The notes under the pieces were generated by a model. That model was not told the DNA's origin. It saw only the letters and a program-made list of their open reading frames with translations, and did no database searches. Position numbers and translations under genes: made by a program. This document shows positions 52,929 through 60,181 of a stretch of 64,000 bases of DNA, one piece after another. Origin of the DNA: Paraburkholderia sp. BL10I2N1 (GTDB lineage Bacteria; Pseudomonadota; Gammaproteobacteria; Burkholderiales; Burkholderiaceae); contig NZ_SNWA01000001.1 of assembly GCF_004361815.1 (NCBI RefSeq), positions 4,030,001 through 4,094,000 of the forward strand. Direction: 5' to 3'. Every line of letters begins with the position of its first letter. Position 1 is the first letter of the stretch.

Positions 52929-54098
52929 CTACGGCGTGAGGAAGTTGAACAGGGCGTTCGCGAGGATCACGCTGCCCTGCGGACTCGGATGGGTCGTATC
53001 ACCGAGCAGTCCGCCCGCGCCGCTGGTAGCCCCGGAATTGATGCGCGAGCGCGCGTCGAAAATACACACGTTCGGGTCCGCCCGGGCGATCGAATACATC
53101 GCCGCGATGAAGTTGGCCCAGGTGTCGACCGGCGTGACGCCGCCCGCAGGGTTGACCTGCCACTCGGGGATCAGCACGATCGAGGGATGTGTGGTCGTGT
53201 TGGTGTAGATGCCGCTGATGATCGTCAGCAAGTTTGCCTTGAACTGCGCGGCGGTCTGCGGGCTGGGATTATTTGCGCCCCAGTCGTTCACCCCCAGCAT
53301 GACCGTGACCAGCGATGGCTGCACCTTGGCGAAGTCGCTCAGGAAGCCGGCGCTGGTGAGCAGCGCCGCAGCCGATACGCTCGACTGCCCGGCGTCCCAG
53401 AACCGCAGCCCCGCGGCTTCATCGCCGTTGTACTCCATGAAGCCGTCGATGTAGGCGCCGTTGCCGCCCGTGCCGCTCACCCAGTCCACCTCGACCGTGT
53501 GCGCCGTGCCGCCGAGGCCCGAGATGCGCACCGAATGCATGGCGTCGGTCGCGCCTCCTGCCGTGACCGTCGTCGCACCACCCCCGTCGAGCTTGTAGCT
53601 CCACGAACCGACCACGGCGTTCTGGTAGTAGAAGATGTCGACCGCCGTCACGTTGCCCGTCGTCAGCACCAGCTTCTGGCCGGCGCCGTTGAGGAGCGCT
53701 GCCTTGGCGCCCATGCCGTCGATGTTCGACAGGGTGGTGCCGGTGGCCGCCACCGGGTAGTCCGCCGGCGTGCCGATCGCCTGCATGGCGGAGAAGTAGC
53801 CCCGCCCGCCGGTGACACCAGCGGGCTGGAACTTCGCCCGCAGCAGCGTGCGCAGCAGCGTCTGCCAGCGATTGGCGATGTTCAGTGAAAAGCCGGTGGT
53901 GATCGAGTCACCCACGAAGACGAGGTCGCACGCCGCGCTGCCGGCGTTACCGAGCTGGTAGTAAAAGCGCTGCAGCGCGGCGGCTTTCGAGGGCAGCAGG
54001 CTGTCGCCGAAGGGCGCGCTGCCTGCGTAGGACTGGAACTGGGCGAGGCCGGCCGAGTCGGTGAGGACCGGCGCGGAGGCGTTGGCGCGGTACCCCAT
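52929..54098 (-). CDS. SGNH/GDSL esterase 2
   Basis: A 389-residue protein. LVFVGDSITTGFSLNIANRW holds the nucleophile Ser; the middle carries a beta-rich insert (YYQNAVVGSWSYKLDGGGAT) as in larger carbohydrate esterases; VMLGVNDWGANNP provides the Asn block and LGDTTHPSPQGSVILANALF the Asp-His pair. It lies between the portal and the terminase, an unusual place for a host-range enzyme. No signal peptide is visible. A capsule or O-antigen deacetylase role is inferred. Confidence 0.8.
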   Translation of the reverse strand: MGYRANASAPVLTDSAGLAQFQSYAGSAPFGDSLLPSKAAALQRFYYQLGNAGSAACDLVFVGDSITTGFSLNIANRWQTLLRTLLRAKFQPAGVTGGRGYFSAMQAIGTPADYPVAATGTTLSNIDGMGAKAALLNGAGQKLVLTTGNVTAVDIFYYQNAVVGSWSYKLDGGGATTVTAGGATDAMHSVRISGLGGTAHTVEVDWVSGTGGNGAYIDGFMEYNGDEAAGLRFWDAGQSSVSAAALLTSAGFLSDFAKVQPSLVTVMLGVNDWGANNPSPQTAAQFKANLLTIISGIYTNTTTHPSIVLIPEWQVNPAGGVTPVDTWANFIAAMYSIARADPNVCIFDARSRINSGATSGAGGLLGDTTHPSPQGSVILANALFNFLTP

Positions 54099-54391
54099 TA
54101 CGTTCCCCAGCCGAAGGAGATCGAGAGGGCCGCCGTGCCCGAACTGGTGATCGCCGCGAACGCGGCCTGCTGCGCAATGCTGAAGACCTCAACGTACCCG
54201 GGCGGGACCGGCACGCCGGCCGTGGTGGCCGCGGTGCCGGCCGCGCCCGCCGCGACGTACGCGAGGGAGGGTCCGGCGTTGTACACACGCGCCGTCAGGC
54301 ATCCAGCGGGGATCGTGACGTTCGACGTCACCCCCGTAGCCGCCAGCGACTGGGTCTGCGTGTTCTGATTCAGCTCGAAAGGGGTGTCCAT
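54098..54391 (-). CDS. Small beta-structured virion protein
   Basis: A 97-residue protein of alternating strands (VTSNVTIPAGCLTARVYNAG, LAYVAAGAAGTAATTAGVPV, PPGYVEVFSIAQQAAFAAIT). The layout resembles small head decoration domains. It ends on the same base as the next gene begins. A GTTAGCAGGTTGT motif and a strong hairpin lie upstream, suggesting separate expression. Confidence 0.55.
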   Translation of the reverse strand: MDTPFELNQNTQTQSLAATGVTSNVTIPAGCLTARVYNAGPSLAYVAAGAAGTAATTAGVPVPPGYVEVFSIAQQAAFAAITSSGTAALSISFGWGT

Positions 54392-54434
54392 TGAGGCATC
54401 GCCAGGATCCGGTCAATGCACTCACATATATCAT

Positions 54435-54449
54435 ACAACCTGCTAACTG
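54435..54449 (-). promoter_or_regulatory. Dispersed motif copy CAGTTAGCAGGTTGT
   Basis: A full-length copy read leftward, followed by ATGATATATGTGAG, which looks like an AT-rich promoter -10 region. It lies about 45 bases before the 97-aa gene start and after a hairpin. Confidence 0.55.
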
Positions 54450-54454
54450 TTAAG

Positions 54455-54479
54455 CCCGCCCCGGGGCAAGCGGGGCGGG
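54455..54479 (-). terminator. Hairpin after SGNH esterase 3
   Basis: CCCGCCCCG pairs perfectly with CGGGGCGGG around GGGCAAG. It lies between the esterase stop and the next gene, with only a weak T-run (CTTAA) on the leftward side, so termination may be partial. Confidence 0.6.
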
Positions 54480-54494
54480 GTCCTGCTCACTGGA

Positions 54495-55676
54495 TCAGCT
54501 GTTGAGCAGCTGGCCCGGCTTCCAGATCGCCTGGGTGGCGGTCTTGTTCCACAACGTCATGTTCGCACAGGTGTACGAGCCCAGGTCCATCGTGTACAGC
54601 GTCGGCGTCAGGCCGCCGGACACCTGGCTGGCCGGCATCACGAACTCCTGCGAGAAGTCGAAGGTGCCAACGGTCAGCTGCCCGGAGAACGGCCGCACGT
54701 GGTCGCCCGTCATGTCCAGCGCCAGCGTGAACCCGCTCATTGTCGCGGGCGTGGGGCCCGAGACAATGAGCCGGCCCGAGAACACCAGCGTGTCGTTGGC
54801 CGAGTAGCCCGTCGTGATGCCCGGGGCGTACAGCGCGTAGGCGGGCGCCGTCGTCAGCGTGTAGGCGAACAGGTTGCCCGTGTAGGGCTGCGCGGCCGGG
54901 GTGAGCGTCCACGAGCCGTACGTGGTGCTGACCCCCCAGTGGTCGGGCGTGCCGGGGATCGTCTGCTGGGCAAACGAGCCGTTTGCGATCAGGTTCGCCG
55001 GCTGGCCGGTCGAGGTCTCCGAGTACGCGGCGAGGTAGGTCGGCGAGAAGTAGCTGTCGATATTGGCCAGCACCAGCGAGGCCTGCTGCGCGATTGCCTG
55101 GATGCCCGCCGGACCCGGGTGCGTGCCGTCCGGCGAGTAGCCCGTCAGGTAGTTGCCGGTGGCCGGATCGACCGTCACGCGGTAGGTGTCGATCAGCGGC
55201 AGGTGGTAGTAGTCCGCCAGCAGGTAGTAGAACAGCTGGACCTGGCGGCTCTCCGGCGCGGCGGCGTTGCGCACGGGCGGCGTCACGAGCACCGGCATGA
55301 TGTTCGCGTTCAGCAGCCGCAGGATGATCTTCTCGATGTTGTTCATCATCGAGGCCATCGCGGCGCCGGTCATGCCCGACGTGATGTCGTTGGTGCCCCC
55401 CATGAAGAGCACCACGTCGGGTGCGTAGGCGATGACGTCGGACTGCACGCGCGCCAGCATCTGCGCGGTGGTGTTGCCCGGGATGCCGGCGTTGCGCACG
55501 AACTGGTACTTCGGACCGGCCATGCGGATGGAGGTCTCGGCGTAGCCGGTGGACTGGTACCAGATACCGTCCGCGGACGCCCAGGAGGTGCTGGCGGTAA
55601 TGGAGTCGCCGAAGGGGATGATGCGTCGCAGGTTGTTATGGATAATCGGGAAGCCGCTACTGGTGATGGTCGTCAC
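54495..55676 (-). CDS. SGNH/GDSL esterase 3
   Basis: A 393-residue protein. IPFGDSITASTSW (Ser), RNAGIPGNTTAQ (Gly), VLFMGGTNDITSG (Asn) and YSPDGTHPGPAGI (Asp-His) are the four SGNH blocks. The last ~170 residues form a beta-sandwich-like module (NLIANGSF ... LWNKTATQAIWKPGQLLNS) matching that of SGNH esterase 1, so the two are paralogues. It lies directly downstream of the large terminase. Confidence 0.85.
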   Translation of the reverse strand: MTTITSSGFPIIHNNLRRIIPFGDSITASTSWASADGIWYQSTGYAETSIRMAGPKYQFVRNAGIPGNTTAQMLARVQSDVIAYAPDVVLFMGGTNDITSGMTGAAMASMMNNIEKIILRLLNANIMPVLVTPPVRNAAAPESRQVQLFYYLLADYYHLPLIDTYRVTVDPATGNYLTGYSPDGTHPGPAGIQAIAQQASLVLANIDSYFSPTYLAAYSETSTGQPANLIANGSFAQQTIPGTPDHWGVSTTYGSWTLTPAAQPYTGNLFAYTLTTAPAYALYAPGITTGYSANDTLVFSGRLIVSGPTPATMSGFTLALDMTGDHVRPFSGQLTVGTFDFSQEFVMPASQVSGGLTPTLYTMDLGSYTCANMTLWNKTATQAIWKPGQLLNS

Positions 55677-55726
55677 GAATGAATCACTCCGAAGGTAGGG
55701 TTGACCTGTTCACGTACTGCGGGACA

Positions 55727-55770
55727 GATGCTAACACCTACGCATACACACGGCAACCACCTGCTAACAT
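55727..55770 (-). promoter_or_regulatory. Two dispersed motif copies between terminase and esterase 3
   Basis: Read leftward, ATGTTAGCAGGTGGTTG followed by CCGTGTGTATGCG, then GTGTTAGCATCT. The first copy is very similar, including the GTGTGTATG extension, to the plus-strand copy at 58285. Confidence 0.6.
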
Positions 55771-55787
55771 TTTTCTCTCATGCCCTC

Positions 55788-57188
55788 TCAGGCCCAGTGC
55801 CACGCCACCTTCTCGACCGGCTGCACCTTCGAGCGCATGCTGCCCCCTGTCAGGTTCCCGTCCGCATGCAAACAGGCGTACTGGTGCGCGTCGGCGATGT
55901 GACTGTGCATGTTCTTCTCCGGCTTGTCCTCCATCTCGCCGTTGGTGCGCAGCTTGTAGCGGTACCCGCCGCGCAGCGCCGCGATGAGCGCGCGGCACCG
56001 CGGATCGATCAGGTGGGCCGGCTTGCTGTCCACCATGCGGGTGAGCCACGAGTCGACCGCGCTGATGCGCGCGGGAATCGCGTTGGTGCGCGCCGGGATG
56101 ACCCGGAAGCCCTCCTGCTTGAGGATGTCGAACACGCTGCGCTCATCGGTCTGGGCGCGCTGCTGGCCGGCCGGGTCGCCGATCACGAGCACGTTCATCC
56201 CGGCGAAGCGCTGCGCGAGCAGGGGTTTCAGCTTCTCGCGGCAGAAGCGCAGCGCCCCCATGCCGTCCGAGGTGAGGTTGTCGTAGGTGAGCAGCCGCCC
56301 CTGCGGATCGATCTGGTTGATCGTGCAGGCCGGCGTGAGCCCGAAGTCAAAGCCGATCATCAGCGGGTGGGTGCTCATGCGGATCGGCCGCAGCTCGTTT
56401 TTCGCGACGTGGATATCGCGGTCGAACGCGCGGAACACCGGCTGGCCGGCAAGCGACTTGCCGAACTTCGCATGCACGTAGACATCGATCCAGTCCTGGC
56501 TCTTGCCCTCGCAGAGGTTTTCGTAGTAGTCCGTCTTCAGGTACTCGAGCCAGTCCGCCTCCGGGCTCATGCCCGAGGGCTGGATCCACGCATCGGCGTT
56601 GGACGGCGGCTCCGAGATGAACTGCTCCCAGAACGTGTCGGCGTCGGGCGGGTTACTCATCCCCCAGAACTTGTCGATCGCGTGGCCGAAGTCATCCTGG
56701 CACCCTACCCCGTTGTCCGCCTTCGACGGGTAGCGCCCGAGACGCGCCTGCAGCGCGCGGAACACGTCCGGGTTCAGCTCCCGGAACTCGTCGGCGATGC
56801 CGAAGGTCGCCTGCAGCGACAGCAGCCGGCGCACGTCGTTCGAATCATCGAGCCCGCGGAACAGCACCTCGCACTCCACGTCGGCGAATTTCAGTGTGAA
56901 CTTGTAGTTCGTCTTCTCGAAGGTGCCGGCCACGCCGTCCGGGAACCAGCGAAGCCAGTCTGGTATCGACGTGTCGCGCAGCTGCTCGCGCGACTGCCGG
57001 ATCCAGATCGCCCGGGAGCGCCGGATACCGTCCCGGCACGCCTTGATCTTCCTCGCCTCGTGCGCGACCTTGAGGATGCCGGCGGTCGTCTTGGTCGACC
57101 CCACGGGGCCAATCACCAGGTTGATGAACTTGTTCGACGTGAAGAAGTCGACCAGCGACGGAGGGGGGGTGTAGACGAGACCGGTCAT
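55788..57188 (-). CDS. Terminase large subunit
   Basis: A 466-residue packaging motor. Walker A is NLVIGPVGSTKTTAGILKVA, Walker B GIADEFRELNPD, and a C-terminal RNase-H-like nuclease follows with IGFDFGLTPACTI, IGDPAGQQ and the terminal DAHQYACL. The start at MTGLVYTPPP overlaps the small-subunit stop (ATGA). It cleaves concatemers and pumps DNA through the portal. About 110 bases separate its stop from SGNH esterase 3; that gap holds two GTTAGCA motifs. Confidence 0.92.
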   Translation of the reverse strand: MTGLVYTPPPSLVDFFTSNKFINLVIGPVGSTKTTAGILKVAHEARKIKACRDGIRRSRAIWIRQSREQLRDTSIPDWLRWFPDGVAGTFEKTNYKFTLKFADVECEVLFRGLDDSNDVRRLLSLQATFGIADEFRELNPDVFRALQARLGRYPSKADNGVGCQDDFGHAIDKFWGMSNPPDADTFWEQFISEPPSNADAWIQPSGMSPEADWLEYLKTDYYENLCEGKSQDWIDVYVHAKFGKSLAGQPVFRAFDRDIHVAKNELRPIRMSTHPLMIGFDFGLTPACTINQIDPQGRLLTYDNLTSDGMGALRFCREKLKPLLAQRFAGMNVLVIGDPAGQQRAQTDERSVFDILKQEGFRVIPARTNAIPARISAVDSWLTRMVDSKPAHLIDPRCRALIAALRGGYRYKLRTNGEMEDKPEKNMHSHIADAHQYACLHADGNLTGGSMRSKVQPVEKVAWHWA

Positions 57189-57646
57189 TCGACGAGAGGT
57201 TTGGAGGGGGTGATGTCGATCTCGCGCGGCTTCGAGGTGTCCGGCAGGTTGATCGTGATGGAGAAGCCCGTGCCCTGCTGCGCCGTGGCGGACTGTTTGG
57301 GCTCCTTCCACTTGACCAGCGCCTCGGTGAGCGCGAGCTTCTGCATGAGCGGCACCTCGGAGGACAGGCCGATCTTGCCGATGTCGTCGAGCATCATCTC
57401 GGCGAGCAGCCCCGCCTTGGCCCGGAAGGTCCACCCTTCCGCCTCGAGCTCCGCGCGCTTTTTCTGCACCGCGTCGAGAAACGGCTTCCACTGCACGAGC
57501 GCATCCCACCGGGCGCCCTTGAAACCAAAGCGCCGGGCGATCTCCACCGGGTCCTCGATCCCCTTCGCCATCTCGGCCACCATCTCGGCCGGCACGTTCA
57601 GGTTCGCATCTTCAAGTGGGTCGAAGGTGACCAGCTTGTCACTCAA
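57185..57646 (-). CDS. Terminase small subunit
   Basis: A 153-residue protein. The best start is a TTG at 57646, because CGGAG sits about 8 bases before it and the TTG overlaps the preceding stop (TTGA). GIEDPVEIARRFGFKGARWD is a DNA-binding HTH-like opening; a helical oligomerisation part (KKRAELEAEGWTFRAKAGLL) and a C-terminal tail (SITINLPDTSKPREIDITPS) follow. It recognises the packaging site and overlaps the large-subunit gene. Confidence 0.75.
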   Translation of the reverse strand: MSDKLVTFDPLEDANLNVPAEMVAEMAKGIEDPVEIARRFGFKGARWDALVQWKPFLDAVQKKRAELEAEGWTFRAKAGLLAEMMLDDIGKIGLSSEVPLMQKLALTEALVKWKEPKQSATAQQGTGFSITINLPDTSKPREIDITPSKPLVE

Positions 57647-57915
57647 AATCGCAGCTCCGAAATGGACGTGACAGCCGCCATCGGGATGGTCATGAGGTCG
57701 CACCACTCAGACGAGCACTCATCCGCGCCGCGGGAGAGCGCAAGCGTGATGGCGTGCTCGTCCATGTTGACGAGATACCCCACCGTCTCGCAGTACGACG
57801 GCTCGAACATGTAGGGTTCCGCAGTGCGCCGCCAACCCCCTACCGTGCAGGAGTCGGTCCACTCCACGAGGTAGATCTTCGGGCGCGGGCGGCGGTGGTC
57901 AGTTTGCTTGCCCAT
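57643..57915 (-). CDS. Hypothetical phage protein
   Basis: A 90-residue protein (MGKQTDHRRPRPKIYLVEWT, then DSCTVGGWRRTAEPYMFEPS, VGYLVNMDEHAITLALSRGA). Three strands and a helix suggest a small beta-barrel. It overlaps the preceding gene by 17 bases in another frame and the small terminase start by 4. Not recognised. Confidence 0.55.
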   Translation of the reverse strand: MGKQTDHRRPRPKIYLVEWTDSCTVGGWRRTAEPYMFEPSYCETVGYLVNMDEHAITLALSRGADECSSEWCDLMTIPMAAVTSISELRF

Positions 57916-58093
57916 TGCCCTTGTGCCCGTTCTCGAGAAAGTCGGCGAGGCCGCGCAGGCCCTGCGCGATGCGCCAGTTCATCTGCTGGTCGGTCAGGTC
58001 GCCGGCCGCGCTCACATCCAGCACGCCACCGTCGCCGATGAAAAAGTCGATGTGGAAGAACGACTCGGGCTCCGTCTTTTCGGCATCGCTCAT
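57899..58093 (-). CDS. Hypothetical phage protein
   Basis: A 64-residue protein (MSDAEKTEPESFFHIDFFIG, then MNWRIAQGLRGLADFLENGH). The C-terminal helix is amphipathic. The ATG overlaps the stop of the ribbon-helix-helix gene. Not recognised. Confidence 0.5.
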   Translation of the reverse strand: MSDAEKTEPESFFHIDFFIGDGGVLDVSAAGDLTDQQMNWRIAQGLRGLADFLENGHKGNGQAN

Positions 58094-58239
58094 TTCGGGT
58101 CCTTCAGGTAGTCCGCCAGCGCACGGCGCACGTGCTCCGCGACGGGCGTGCCGGTCTCGGCCGCCTTGGCCTGCAGGGCCTCGTACAGTTTTTCAGGAAT
58201 GAAGAAATTCCTGCGGGTCATCGGTTCGAGCTTGGACAT
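58090..58239 (-). CDS. Ribbon-helix-helix DNA-binding protein (49 aa)
   Basis: A frame too short for most gene finders, encoding MSKLEPMTRRNFFIPEKLYE and continuing ALQAKAAETGTPVAEHVRRA LADYLKDPK. The short strand R-R-N-F-F-I-P followed by two helices with the G-x-P/S-x-A/S turn is the Arc/CopG/NikR RHH fold. It is the first gene of the leftward late operon and overlaps the next by ATGA. It could regulate the divergent control region to its right. No clear ribosome site is visible. Confidence 0.6.
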   Translation of the reverse strand: MSKLEPMTRRNFFIPEKLYEALQAKAAETGTPVAEHVRRALADYLKDPK

Positions 58240-58284
58240 GGCTGGGCGTGGAAACAGCGGGCAGGTGTGCTCACTGACAGGGTC

Positions 58285-58312
58285 ATGTTAGCAAGTTGTC
58301 GTGTGTATGTGA
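58285..58312 (+). promoter_or_regulatory. Dispersed motif copy ATGTTAGCAAGTTG with GTGTGTATG extension
   Basis: ATGTTAGCAAGTTG then TCGTGTGTATGTG on the plus strand, at the left edge of the divergent control region. Closest relative is the copy at 55770 on the other strand. Confidence 0.6.
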
Positions 58313-58580
58313 AAGGGTTGCCGTGAGGTGCGTAGGGTGTGTGTAGGTAGTGAAAATGGCAGGCGCTCTACATGTGAGGGGTAAGCGAGGACCCCACCCC
58401 CTGGCAGGTGGTCCATCCCCCCCATACCCCCGCCCCCGTCGACCGTACCGCGTCTCATTCGCGTTGCGGCGCGGTGAATTCACCGATCGACCCCCCTTAA
58501 GGGACCCTTTTCGTCCTGAGCAAAGCGGTAGCGTGAAAGGTAGTGCGTAGCAGCGGGTTCGAGTGGTAGCGCAGCGGAAA

Positions 58581-58612
58581 CCTGGGGTCTGTTAGTTGGT
58601 TGTGACCCCAGG
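58581..58612. repeat. 9-bp hairpin with the dispersed motif in its loop
   Basis: CCTGGGGTC pairs perfectly with GACCCCAGG. The 14-base loop, TGTTAGTTGGTTGT, is itself a copy of the dispersed intergenic motif. Confidence 0.75.
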
Positions 58613-58842
58613 CGAGTAGCGAGCGGATAGTGTCCCCCTTGTGGAACGTGAGGGGGCATGGGGGAGTGCGTTTTGTTAGCACTCCGGCCCAAAACACGAA
58701 ACCACCATAACGGACAACGTACCCCGCTGCAAAACACTGGCGAGTATCGGCTAGCGCCCGGATGGTCGGACCAAGCGCCAGACAAGCGCCCGGATAATCG
58801 CCGCCTAGGAATCGTTCACTCGCCGAAACTAAGTGATCCGTG

Positions 58843-58928
58843 GCATACGGGTTTAAGCGCCCGTATGCTGGCAATATGTGCGCCGTTTGTCCAAACGGGT
58901 TCAAGCACCACAGGGTTTCCCCTTGTGG
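58843..58928. other. Three consecutive hairpins (possible structured RNA)
   Basis: GCATACGGG/CCCGTATGC (58843-58851, 58860-58868, 8-base loop), CCGTTTG/CAAACGG (58883-58889, 58892-58898) and CCACAGGG/CCC-TTGTGG (58908-58928). All three are near-perfect and stacked within 86 bases, in a region without genes. Could be a structured transcript, a replication origin or a recombination site. Confidence 0.5.
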
Positions 58929-59040
58929 TTGTGGCGACCTAGTAGCGAACGAGCAAGCGCATGCACAAAGCGTAGTGCGTTGCACATTGTCAGTCACCAA
59001 TTTTCCATAGGTCTGGATGGTCAAACGGTGACGAGAGTCG

Positions 59041-59082
59041 CAATTGTTTTCATCCCCTGCATACAACAGGGGTGGACAATTG
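59041..59082. promoter_or_regulatory. Long hairpin in the leader of the 177-aa gene
   Basis: Outer stem CAATTGT/ACAATTG, a small internal loop, then CATCCCCTG/CAGGGGTG with one bulge and a 7-base loop (CATACAA). It ends 63 bases before the ATG at 59146 and would form in the leader RNA or act as an operator. Confidence 0.6.
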
Positions 59083-59145
59083 AGAACACCTAGCTATGCT
59101 GGGTTTTCTCTGTTGTTCAACTTCAATCATTTAGGAGTGTGAATC

Positions 59146-59679
59146 ATGTCAAACGCTAAACAAGCAAAGGTTGCCCTTTTGTCCAAAGATGAAGCGCTGA
59201 AACTCATTAAGACAAACGGAAACCGTATCGTTTCGTTGCGCGATGACTTGCAGCGCATTGCCGTTGCTGCCATTGGCTATGCGAACGTGCATGGTGATGT
59301 GACTATCGCGCAAGCGGCCGTCGCAGTCATGACAAAAGGTGTAACGGCGTCGAAATTCATAGCGTACCTATGCGCGCATGGTCAGCTTGAAAAAGATGAC
59401 AAGCTGGGGGTTCGGTACATCAAACGCGATGATGTAACCAAGGATGTCGCTGAACTGGTTACCACATTGGCGGATAAAAAGTGGTTCGACCATACCGCGG
59501 CGCGTGTCAAGAAAGAGGAATACGACGCCAAGGATGAACTGCAGCGCGTCATTACCCGGCTGCAAAAGGCAGCGAAGAAAGAAGGGGTTGTCGTCCACTA
59601 TGAAACCCTGCTTGCGCAGGTGGCGTTGGTGGTGGCGAAAGGTGTCGACGTGGAATTGCCCCTGCCGAAAGCAGCGTAA
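59146..59679 (+). CDS. Early-region hypothetical protein (177 aa)
   Basis: A 177-residue basic, helical protein: MSNAKQAKVALLSKDEALKL, LRDDLQRIAVAAIGYANVHG, and a C-terminal helix ELQRVITRLQKAAKKEGVVV. The alternation of Lys-rich and hydrophobic helices suggests nucleic-acid binding but I recognise no family. AGGAG lies 9 bases before the ATG. It is the first rightward gene after the control region, expressed alone: a strong terminator follows at once. Codon use is less GC-rich than the late genes. Confidence 0.7.
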   Translation: MSNAKQAKVALLSKDEALKLIKTNGNRIVSLRDDLQRIAVAAIGYANVHGDVTIAQAAVAVMTKGVTASKFIAYLCAHGQLEKDDKLGVRYIKRDDVTKDVAELVTTLADKKWFDHTAARVKKEEYDAKDELQRVITRLQKAAKKEGVVVHYETLLAQVALVVAKGVDVELPLPKAA

Positions 59680-59694
59680 GTGCAGTAACCCTCC

Positions 59695-59715
59695 CCCGGG
59701 CGCAAGCCCGGGTTT
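59695..59715 (+). terminator. Terminator after the 177-aa gene
   Basis: CCCGGGC pairs perfectly with GCCCGGG around a GCAA tetraloop, followed by TTT. Starts 15 bases after the stop codon. Confidence 0.75.
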
Positions 59716-59757
59716 AAACAGCGCATCCAAGTTGTACATGTGTGTGCTGTTTAAACC
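59711..59757. repeat. 12-bp perfect inverted repeat with GTTTAAAC arms
   Basis: GGTTTAAACAGC (59711-59722) and GCTGTTTAAACC (59746-59757) pair perfectly; with one G-T wobble the stem extends to 15 pairs. Each arm contains the palindrome GTTTAAAC. It overlaps the end of the terminator. Confidence 0.8.
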
Positions 59758-59804
59758 AAAGTACCACGAACATCGCCGGTTGCCCGCTAAGCCTTGTCGG
59801 GCGG

Positions 59805-60138
59805 GAATTGGACAAACTCTGAAAAATGTTCCATCCAATTGTCCAATTCGGTTTCTATATTCCACGCGGGTTTGCGGGTCGTTTTGGTGAATTGGATAAA
59901 TGGATGTAAAAAAAGAATGGATACGTACGCGAGGCCAGCCATCCGTGGATCCATGTGCGACATACACACACATTCCGCGCGTCTCATTAGAGTGAATGTT
60001 TTTTTTGCATCCAAATTGCCAATTCACCCTCTCGATCGCCCGCAATCCCTTACCCAGCATGGCTTACAAGAATTGGACAAAGCTCATCCAATTCAAAATA
60101 ATTCCATCCAATTCAACCGATTTTGTCCAATTCAACCG
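59805..60138. repeat. Iteron-like array of TTTGTCCAATTC repeats
   Basis: Copies of TTTGTCCAATTC or its complement GAATTGGACAAA, full or partial, at 59805-59816, 59834-59840, 59842-59849, 59889-59900, 60018-60025, 60070-60081, 60087-60094, 60107-60114 and 60124-60133. They occur on both strands, in a strongly AT-rich stretch for this genome, with additional ATCCA/TGGAT words between them. No coding frame fits. Candidate origin or operator array. Confidence 0.75.
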
Positions 60139-60181
60139 CGTGGCACCTATCACAAACAAACTGCGCACACGCGTACAGCTT

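Larger units (their letters stand above)
58240..59145. other. Divergent control region, non-coding
   Basis: About 900 bases between the leftward late operon and the rightward early genes. It has no convincing gene: the longest frames lack ribosome sites and are shadows of inverted repeats. It carries dispersed GTTAG motifs (58285, 58590, 58673), GTAGCG repeated near 58528, 58565, 58615 and 58942, the palindrome CCCTTAAGGG (58495-58504), CCCCCT/AGGGGG arms (58634-58639, 58651-58656), AGCGCCCGGAT twice (58753-58763, 58785-58795) and several hairpins listed separately. Confidence 0.6.

Noticed and set aside
58497..59066. A 189-codon leftward open frame in the control region
   Set aside because: No ribosome site, composition driven by the inverted repeats beneath it, and it spans several hairpins and dispersed motifs. 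More likely non-coding.
59805..60138. The TTTGTCCAATTC array as a CRISPR
   Set aside because: Repeats are short, partly inverted and irregularly spaced; no cas genes are nearby.
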